A stretch of DNA of 37,184 bases from Alphaproteobacteria bacterium (GTDB taxonomy: Bacteria > Pseudomonadota > Alphaproteobacteria > Micavibrionales > Micavibrionaceae): the NCBI GenBank assembly GCA_020442475.1, contig JAGRKA010000019.1, positions 1 to 37,184 on the forward strand, read 5' to 3'. The notes under the pieces are model-generated. The model did not search any database. It was not told the origin of the DNA and saw only the letters and a list, made by a program, of their open reading frames with translations. Position numbers and translations under genes: made by a program. Below are positions 32,543 through 37,184 of this stretch, piece after piece; the stretch's first letter is position 1, and each line of letters starts with the position of its first letter.

Positions 32543-33220
32543 ATGGACGTGATAACCCCCGCACAATGCCGGGCCGCGCGGGCTCTTTTGAATTGGAGCC
32601 AGCCTGATCTCGCGCGCCGCTGCGGCGTTCATGTTCAGACCATCAGCAATTTTGAGCATGAAACCAGCACGCCGACGAAAACGACGCTGACGCGCATTGC
32701 CCTAACTCTTGCAAACGAGGGCGTAGAGCTTGGGAAACACGACGGCGTAAAAAGGAAATCTTCCGATATCGCGACATTCAAGGGCAAAGAAGGGTTTGCG
32801 CTCTTCAGGCTTGACGTTTTGGAGGCGGCTCAGAGGGACGGGGCGGATATCTGTATCAGCAATCTGGATGAAAGGCTTTTTGATAAGTGGGGCGAGGGGG
32901 ATGTGAACGACAATTACAGAAATGCTATGGCCGAAATCCGAAAAACTCGCCCCGGCTTTAAGTTTCGTTCGCTCTCCAAGAAGGGCGATACGCATTTTTC
33001 AGCGCATCGTCACTCGGAATACAGATGGGTGGACCCGGAACAGTTCGGAGAGTTTCCCTTTTATATTTACGGCACGAAGACGGCCATGATCCTGTTCGAA
33101 CGGGACAATATAGAGATTTTTGTCATTAATCACCCGGTCGTGACCGGCTTTTTCCGGGCAAAATTTGAAAAAGACTGGAGCCGCGCCGAACAGCCCGATA
33201 CACCGCCCAATACATTTTGA
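32543..33220 (+). CDS. XRE-family transcriptional regulator with C-terminal sensor domain
   Basis: A 225-residue regulator. Residues 7-60 form a Cro/CI-type helix-turn-helix (RAARALLNWSQPDLARRCGV, then VQTISNFEHE). The C-terminal 140 residues are not a phage-type peptidase; the end IEIFVINHPVVTGFFRAKFEKDW resembles the sensor-end pattern seen in some regulators with PLD-like domains (inference). A very good AGGAG ribosome site precedes the ATG. The gene is divergent from the AT-rich orphan and convergent with fliP (12-base gap). It likely represses its own promoter and perhaps the orphan through the palindrome. Its own GC content is closer to the housekeeping genes. Confidence 0.85.
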   Translation: MDVITPAQCRAARALLNWSQPDLARRCGVHVQTISNFEHETSTPTKTTLTRIALTLANEGVELGKHDGVKRKSSDIATFKGKEGFALFRLDVLEAAQRDGADICISNLDERLFDKWGEGDVNDNYRNAMAEIRKTRPGFKFRSLSKKGDTHFSAHRHSEYRWVDPEQFGEFPFYIYGTKTAMILFERDNIEIFVINHPVVTGFFRAKFEKDWSRAEQPDTPPNTF

Positions 33221-33232
33221 GGCAAGTGCCGC

Positions 33233-34012
33233 CTACCCCCCCGGAATCGGGACTGAAACGGGATCGAAGCTCTGGATCAAGGAACCGGCGATCAGGTACC
33301 AGCCATCCACGAGCACGAAGAAGATAATCTTGAACGGCAGGGAAATCGTCACGGGCGGAAGCATCATCATCCCCATCGACATGAGGATCGAAGCCGTCAC
33401 AAGGTCGATAATCAGGAACGGCAGGAACAGCATAAAGCCGATTTCGAACGCTCGCCGGAGTTCAGAGATCATAAAAGATGGGATGATGACCTGAAGCGGG
33501 ATATCCATCGCCTGCTCCGGCACGGGCGTTTCGCTAAGCTGCATAAAGAGATTGAGATCTTTTTCCCGCACATGTTTGAGCATAAAGGCCTTGAATGGCT
33601 CAACGCCCCGGTCGAAGGCCTGCACCTCGTCGATATCTTCATTCATCAAAGGCACGAACGCATTGTCATAGGCTGATTGCAAGGTCGGCGCCATGATGAA
33701 GAAGGTCAGGAAAAGCGCCAAAGACAGCACGACCGTATTGGGCGGCGTTTGCTGGATGCCGATCGCCGTGCGCAGGAAGGACAACACCACGATAATCCGC
33801 GTAAAGCAGGTCATCATGATCAGGATCGACGGTGCGAGCGAGAGGATCGTGAGCAGCGCAACCATCTGGATCACGCGCCCGGCAACCGTCCCGTCTCCGT
33901 CCTGCCCTAGATCGATACTCACCGACTGCGCCAGCGCTGGCTCTGAGAAAAAGGCTAACAATACCAGCAAAATGAGCGGTATAGCGGCTAAGAGTGAAGC
34001 TTTAACCTTCAT
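33233..34012 (-). CDS. fliP: flagellar type III export protein FliP
   Basis: FliP (259 residues) forms, with FliQ and FliR, the helical gate in the flagellar export apparatus in the inner membrane. A cleavable signal peptide (up to EPALA) is present, as in most FliP. Conserved stretches are MMTCFTRIIVVLSFLRTAIGIQQTPPN, VIIPSFMISELRRAFEIGF and ILMSMGMMMLPPVTISLPFKIIFFVLVDGW. I start at 34012 to give a proper signal peptide; it overlaps the end of fliO by 11 bases. It is the last gene of a minus-strand operon, away from fliQ and fliR, which are on the plus strand. Confidence 0.96.
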   Translation of the reverse strand: MKVKASLLAAIPLILLVLLAFFSEPALAQSVSIDLGQDGDGTVAGRVIQMVALLTILSLAPSILIMMTCFTRIIVVLSFLRTAIGIQQTPPNTVVLSLALFLTFFIMAPTLQSAYDNAFVPLMNEDIDEVQAFDRGVEPFKAFMLKHVREKDLNLFMQLSETPVPEQAMDIPLQVIIPSFMISELRRAFEIGFMLFLPFLIIDLVTASILMSMGMMMLPPVTISLPFKIIFFVLVDGWYLIAGSLIQSFDPVSVPIPGG

Positions 34013-34298
34013 CGGGCAATATATCCTGTTTTCGAATCCCTGTTTCAACGACAGTTTCTCCGTTTGCGCCGAGAATGACAAGGTGCTGGACTTCGTCGCG
34101 TTCGATCAAAACAAGCCGCCGCCGCCCGTCCAGCGGCAAAGCCTCGATCAGACGCAAGCGCTTTTTTTGTGGAGAAACAGGGAGAGCGCCGGACAGACCT
34201 AACCGGCGAAGGGCAAGAGCCAGCCCGCCCATCAGCCCCAATACAAAGAGTAACGCCGCGATCAGTTTTATGATTTGCCCCAGCCCTTCCGGTTCCAT
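34002..34298 (-). CDS. fliO: flagellar biosynthesis protein FliO
   Basis: A 98-residue protein with one N-terminal membrane helix (about 8-30) followed by a small soluble domain (KRLRLIEALPLDGRRRLVLIERDEVQHLVILG), the normal FliO pattern. FliO helps assemble the FliP ring. The family is poorly conserved in sequence, but length, topology and the position just before fliP agree. It overlaps fliP by 11 bases and begins one base after the 89-residue gene ends. Confidence 0.88.
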   Translation of the reverse strand: MEPEGLGQIIKLIAALLFVLGLMGGLALALRRLGLSGALPVSPQKKRLRLIEALPLDGRRRLVLIERDEVQHLVILGANGETVVETGIRKQDILPDEG

Positions 34299-34299
34299 T

Positions 34300-34569
34300 T
34301 TACGCGCTCCCGCTCTCTCCGACCCTTGAACGGCGTTCTTCCAAAGACTGGGCCAACTCGTCGAGCCGTGCGATCATCGCCTCCATCATAGGCTGGATTT
34401 CAAGGATCGTCTCTTTCGGCGCCCCTCTAACCTCTTCGCACAACGCATTGACCCTGGCATCCAGATCATCCAGCGCAACTATGCGCCCCTCATGCGCCTG
34501 CACAGCCGATTCAGCGATAAAATCGGTTAATATTTCAAAACGGGTCTTTAAATCCTGCGCCTCACTCAT
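34300..34569 (-). CDS. small flagellar-operon protein of unknown function
   Basis: An 89-residue, acidic, helical protein with no membrane segment and no recognised family. It lies between the FlhB-like gene and fliO with only 12 and 1 bases to its neighbours, so it is co-transcribed. The size and helical character resemble flagellar export chaperones (FliT or FlgN-like), but I see no diagnostic motif. It could also be a regulator of export. Confidence 0.65.
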   Translation of the reverse strand: MSEAQDLKTRFEILTDFIAESAVQAHEGRIVALDDLDARVNALCEEVRGAPKETILEIQPMMEAMIARLDELAQSLEERRSRVGESGSA

Positions 34570-34581
34570 ACAGCCATCCTT

Positions 34582-34959
34582 TCACTCCTTCTGCCTTGTA
34601 GCATCTTCATGCAAGGCCTCGAAAGGATTCGGCTGGCCGTTTGCCCGATAAACATAGGATAAAATCTCGGCCACAGCCATAAAGGCCTCGCTGGGGATAG
34701 GACTGTCAATCTCAATCCCGGCCAGCATTTCGGCCAGAGCGCTATCCTCACGGACCCTGATGCCGTTTTCATACGCCAGTTGCAAGATTTTCTCGGCAAT
34801 TTTTCCCCGCCCGGCCGCCTTAATCTCCGGAATTTTCCCTTCAGCCGTCCCGTCCTTTAAGGCCACGGCTGTCTGCCGCCCTTGTTTTTTCTTTATATTT
34901 AAGGGCCTTAGTCGCTCTTCAGGGCTAATTTTTCGCCCGTCATCATATTCATCAATCAT
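34582..34959 (-). CDS. FlhB-like C-terminal domain protein
   Basis: A 125-residue soluble protein that matches the C-terminal cytoplasmic domain of FlhB/YscU (TAVALKDG, IPEIKAAGRGKIAEKILQLAYENGIRV and IDSPIPSEAFMAVAEILSYVYRANG). The membrane part is absent, and so is the NPTH autocleavage site (it reads QGRQTAVALK instead). Such short paralogues (FlhX/YlqH type) can substitute for FlhB's domain in the export switch. I start at 34959; the frame extends to 35043, past the flgB start. It heads the minus-strand operon and is divergent from flgB over 64 bases. A full flhB is probably beyond the window after fliR. Confidence 0.85.
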   Translation of the reverse strand: MIDEYDDGRKISPEERLRPLNIKKKQGRQTAVALKDGTAEGKIPEIKAAGRGKIAEKILQLAYENGIRVREDSALAEMLAGIEIDSPIPSEAFMAVAEILSYVYRANGQPNPFEALHEDATRQKE

Positions 34960-34960
34960 C

Positions 34961-34976
34961 TGGCACGCCCTGTGCA
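34961..34976 (+). promoter_or_regulatory. sigma-54 promoter of flgBC-fliE
   Basis: TGGCAC-GCCCT-GTGCA fits the sigma-54 -24/-12 consensus (TGGCAC-N5-TTGCA) with one mismatch, and GG-N10-GC spacing is exact (GG 34962-34963, GC 34974-34975). Start would be near 34987, 37 bases before flgB. In Caulobacter-like relatives, rod and hook genes are sigma-54 dependent with an FlbD-type activator. Confidence 0.7.
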
Positions 34977-35023
34977 TGGGTGAAGGGGTAAGGTTTATTC
35001 CGGACTCTACAAGGTTGCAGATC

Positions 35024-35434
35024 ATGACGACAGAAAATATCACACTTTTTAAAGCGCTCGGTGCAAAAATGGATTTCCTGAACCAGCGTCAGCGTATCGT
35101 TGCGCAGAATATCGCGAATGCGGACACGCCCGGTTACCGCCCGAAAGATCTTGTCCCCGTTAAGTTTGACAGCGTTTTGAAAAATGTCACGGGCTCGAAC
35201 AAAGTCCAGATGGAAACAACTAAAGCCGGGCATATGGCTCCCGGCGGCGATGTGCAGAACCCTAAGTCACGCAAGCAAAAAGACACATATGAAGTCGCCC
35301 CGATCGGCAACGCTGTCGTCATGGAAGAACAGCTCATCATGTCCGGGCAGACCGTCATGGACTATAATTTGATGACGAATTTGTACCAGAAGAATGTCCG
35401 AATGATCCAAACGGCCATAGGCCGCGGCCAATAA
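35024..35434 (+). CDS. flgB: flagellar proximal rod protein FlgB
   Basis: FlgB (136 residues) forms part of the proximal rod that joins the MS ring to the hook. The N-terminal motif RQRIVAQNIANADTPGYRPKDL is typical of rod and hook proteins, and the C-terminal helix (MSGQTVMDYNLMTNLYQKN and RMIQTAIGR) pairs with it. I start at 35024; the frame goes further upstream but runs over the minus-strand gene. AAGG lies about 10 bases before. First gene behind the sigma-54 promoter. Confidence 0.95.
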   Translation: MTTENITLFKALGAKMDFLNQRQRIVAQNIANADTPGYRPKDLVPVKFDSVLKNVTGSNKVQMETTKAGHMAPGGDVQNPKSRKQKDTYEVAPIGNAVVMEEQLIMSGQTVMDYNLMTNLYQKNVRMIQTAIGRGQ

Positions 35435-35465
35435 AATAACGCTTTGAAGAAAAGGAGAGACAACA

Positions 35466-35885
35466 ATGAGCTCTGAAATACTCAACACCATGCAAATTTC
35501 TGCCATGGGCATGCGCGCACAAGGCACACGCCTGCGCGTAATCACAGAAAACATCGCGAATGCGGATACGACCGGGAAAACGGCCGGCTCTGATCCCTAC
35601 CGCCGGAAAACGATTACCTTTAAGAATGAGCTTGATAAAAAGCTGGGAGTTGATCTGGTGGAAGTCGATAAAATCAGAAAAGACTACGAAGCGCCCTTCC
35701 CGCTGAAATTCATGCCTGAACATCCGGCTGCGGATGCGCGAGGCTATGTGAAGATGCCTAACATGAATACGCTGGTGGAAATGATGGATGCGCGTGAAGC
35801 TCAGCGTTCCTACGAGGCCAATCTTGGCATGATTGAACAGGCCAAGGGGATGGCGATGCGTACGATTAATTTGCTGCGCGCCTAA
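35466..35885 (+). CDS. flgC: flagellar proximal rod protein FlgC
   Basis: FlgC (139 residues) follows FlgB in the rod. The N-terminal helix (MQISAMGMRAQGTRLRVITE, then NIANADTT) and C-terminal helix (MMDAREAQRSYEANLGMIEQ) are conserved. An excellent AAAGGAGAG ribosome site lies 8 bases before ATG. It is 31 bases after flgB and 37 before fliE. Confidence 0.96.
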   Translation: MSSEILNTMQISAMGMRAQGTRLRVITENIANADTTGKTAGSDPYRRKTITFKNELDKKLGVDLVEVDKIRKDYEAPFPLKFMPEHPAADARGYVKMPNMNTLVEMMDAREAQRSYEANLGMIEQAKGMAMRTINLLRA

Positions 35886-35922
35886 AGCTTGCGTATAGTC
35901 ATGCTGTCAGGAAGGACTTTTC

Positions 35923-36237
35923 ATGGTTGATAAAATCATAGACCCAAATATCGCAGCCAACGCCTATGCGAATAACCGCAATTTAGGCAAAAGCGGCGGC
36001 ATGGCCTCCGGCGATGATGGTGTATCCTTCTCCGACTTCCTCCGGCAAAAAGCTGTGGAGAGCGTCGATACGCTGAAAAAGAGTGAAGAAATGTCTGCCA
36101 AGGCTATTACAGGCGAGGCCGACTTAACCGATGTCGTTACGGCTGTCACAAACGCCGAGCTGACTCTCCAAACCGTTGTCTCTGTCCGTGACCGGCTGAT
36201 TTCCGCCTATCAGGAAATCATGCGCATGCCGATTTAG
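35923..36237 (+). CDS. fliE: flagellar hook-basal body protein FliE
   Basis: FliE (104 residues) is the adaptor between the MS ring and the rod and is the first substrate exported. The family core is SFSDFLRQKAVESVDTLKK and the C-terminal TDVVTAVTNAELTLQTVVSVRDRLISAYQEIMRMPI, which matches the rod-joining helix. AGGAAGGA precedes the start. Its operon with flgBC is the usual one. Confidence 0.95.
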   Translation: MVDKIIDPNIAANAYANNRNLGKSGGMASGDDGVSFSDFLRQKAVESVDTLKKSEEMSAKAITGEADLTDVVTAVTNAELTLQTVVSVRDRLISAYQEIMRMPI

Positions 36238-36252
36238 ATAAAATCTTTAAAT

Positions 36253-36336
36253 TTCAGAATCTTCGAATCTCAGAAAGTTTCAATTTCTTGGAATTCTGTT
36301 ACTCTGAGATTCTGAAGCTCTAAGATTCTGAGATTC
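36253..36336. repeat. direct and inverted repeat cluster between fliE and fliQ
   Basis: The 103-base gap has several copies of a 10-base word. GAATCTCAGA (36265-36274) is inverted to TCTGAGATTC at 36303-36312 and 36327-36336, and CAGAATCTT (36255-36263) is inverted to AAGATTCTG (36322-36330). The result can fold into alternative long hairpins that end only 4 bases before the fliQ ATG. fliQ has no purine-rich ribosome site here. The tract may modulate fliQ translation or be a small repeat family. Confidence 0.7.
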
Positions 36337-36340
36337 CGCC

Positions 36341-36607
36341 ATGAACGAAACTGAAATCATCGACGTTGCCCGCCAAGCCATTCTGATTACCATTCAGATC
36401 GGCGCGCCGGTCCTGCTCGTCGGACTGGTTGTAGGCGTCGCCATCGCGCTCGTTCAGGCCTTGACACAAATTCAGGAAATCACACTCGTTTTCGTCCCGA
36501 AGATTCTGGCAATTTTCCTCGCTATGTTCCTCTTCCTCCCGGCTATGATGAAAACCCTTGTTATCTTCATGGAAAGCCTCGCCGACCGCATGATCGGGCT
36601 GGGATAA
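36341..36607 (+). CDS. fliQ: flagellar type III export protein FliQ
   Basis: FliQ (88 residues) is a two-helix membrane subunit of the export gate. The motifs VARQAILITIQIGAPVLLVGLVVG and ALTQIQEITLVFVPKILAIF are characteristic. The start ATG at 36341 has no clear ribosome site and lies right after the repeat cluster. fliR begins 18 bases downstream, so they form one operon. Confidence 0.96.
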   Translation: MNETEIIDVARQAILITIQIGAPVLLVGLVVGVAIALVQALTQIQEITLVFVPKILAIFLAMFLFLPAMMKTLVIFMESLADRMIGLG

Positions 36608-36625
36608 ATACGGGAGAGTTCACAA

Positions 36626-37184
36626 ATGGGTAGCGCTCTCGAAGATTACCTCACCCTAAGCGTTCTGGCCTTTGCCCTAACCTTCACCCGGATGGGTACG
36701 GCGCTGATGATCATGCCGGGAATCGGAGATTCCTTTGTCTCCACACAAGTCCGAATTCATATCGCAGCTGCTTTATCCTTCGTTCTGTTTCCGTTGACGA
36801 TGCATTATATCCCGGACCCAATCCCACCGACCTTTATGCTTCTATCCCTGATTATTATGGAGTTTATCATCGGCCTGTTTTTCGGTACGCTTGCCCGGAT
36901 TTTTATGACTGCGCTTGATACTGCCGGAATGATTATCTCCACTTCGTCAGGTCTCGGCAATGCACAGGTCTTTAACCCCTCATTGGCCACGCAAGGCTCG
37001 CTGGTTGGCGCTTTTTTATCTGTCACTGGTGTAACTGTCCTGTTTACGGCCAATTTACACCACCTCCTGATCGCAGGCCTTGTAGAAAGCTACGAAATGT
37101 TTCCGATCGGCGCCCTGCCCGATACCGGCTCCATGGCAGAACTTATGGCTCGTACGCTCTCTGCAAGCTTTGCGATCGGGTTAA
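36626..37184 (+). CDS. fliR: flagellar type III export protein FliR (partial)
   Basis: The window cuts off fliR after 186 codons, so the C-terminus is missing. The start ATG at 36626 follows a GGGAGAG ribosome site. The visible N-terminal part shows membrane helices and the family pattern (FTRMGTALMIMPGIGD, then LIIMEFIIGLFFGTLARIF and GMIISTSSGLGNAQVFNPS). FliR completes the export gate with FliP and FliQ. A full-length FliR is about 250-260 residues, so about 70 are lost past the edge. flhB usually follows. Confidence 0.93.
   Translation, partial: MGSALEDYLTLSVLAFALTFTRMGTALMIMPGIGDSFVSTQVRIHIAAALSFVLFPLTMHYIPDPIPPTFMLLSLIIMEFIIGLFFGTLARIFMTALDTAGMIISTSSGLGNAQVFNPSLATQGSLVGAFLSVTGVTVLFTANLHHLLIAGLVESYEMFPIGALPDTGSMAELMARTLSASFAIGL

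Noticed and set aside
31512..33220. Toxin-antitoxin system formed by the XRE gene and the orphan
   Set aside because: The genes are divergent and large (225 and 301 residues), unlike the usual tandem small pairs, and neither shows a toxin fold that I recognise.

Overview
The window looks like chromosomal DNA of a free-living, aerobic, flagellated alphaproteobacterium. The basis is a petABC cytochrome bc1 operon, an oxygen-dependent coproporphyrinogen oxidase (HemF), a MoxR/DUF58/BatA-DUF4159 operon, the dapA-smpB neighbourhood and an alphaproteobacterial-style flagellar export/rod cluster. A Rhodospirillales- or Micavibrio-like lineage is my best guess, but this rests on family recognition only and could not be checked. 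Coding density is high and no gene-free stretch exceeds about 190 bases. No rRNA, tRNA, tmRNA, CRISPR array, insertion sequence or prophage gene was seen.

Layout: 47-868 is a class II glutamine amidotransferase (minus). 1054-3144 holds purB, bacterioferritin and a bacterioferritin-associated ferredoxin; the last has its own promoter overlapped by a Fur-like palindrome. 3150-3683 is a minus-strand lipoprotein whose ribosome binding site and start codon lie in a strong hairpin. 3760-8988 (minus) is petABC followed by a small membrane protein, a DUF924 protein and an ALDH7-type aldehyde dehydrogenase. 9139-10487 is trmL-hemF. 10620-11515 contains two AT-richer orphan genes. 11499-12698 (minus) is a CCA-adding-type nucleotidyltransferase. 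12781-19722 is the MoxR operon, interrupted by an inverted pair of GC-rich palindromic repeats. 19739-22404 (minus) is a NarL-type response regulator with a hybrid histidine kinase. 22524-24563 (minus) is a soluble lytic transglycosylase, divergent from dapA with a 30-base gap. Then come mscL (minus) and smpB. 26727-31430 encodes two MotB-like proteins and a large AMIN/TPR periplasmic protein. 31512-33220 is an AT-rich island with a divergent pair: an orphan coiled-coil protein and an XRE regulator. 33233-37184 is the flagellar region: FlhB-like protein, an 89-residue orphan, fliO and fliP on minus; flgB, flgC, fliE, fliQ and a truncated fliR on plus. A good sigma-54 promoter sits in the divergent gap.

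How the genes work together: the bc1 complex and heme synthesis serve respiration. Bacterioferritin and its ferredoxin handle iron storage and release. The MoxR ATPase, DUF58 protein and two VWA/BatA-type membrane proteins probably form one envelope-associated chaperone or quality-control system. The MotB-like pair and the flagellar cluster belong to motility. The points most worth a second look are the MotB-like paralogue that appears to lack the proton-carrying aspartate and is translationally coupled to a normal MotB and followed by an AMIN/TPR protein, the self-sequestering leader of the lipoprotein gene, the extra hydrophobic insertion in cytochrome b, the sigma-54 promoter of flgB, and the repeat-rich fliE-fliQ spacer.
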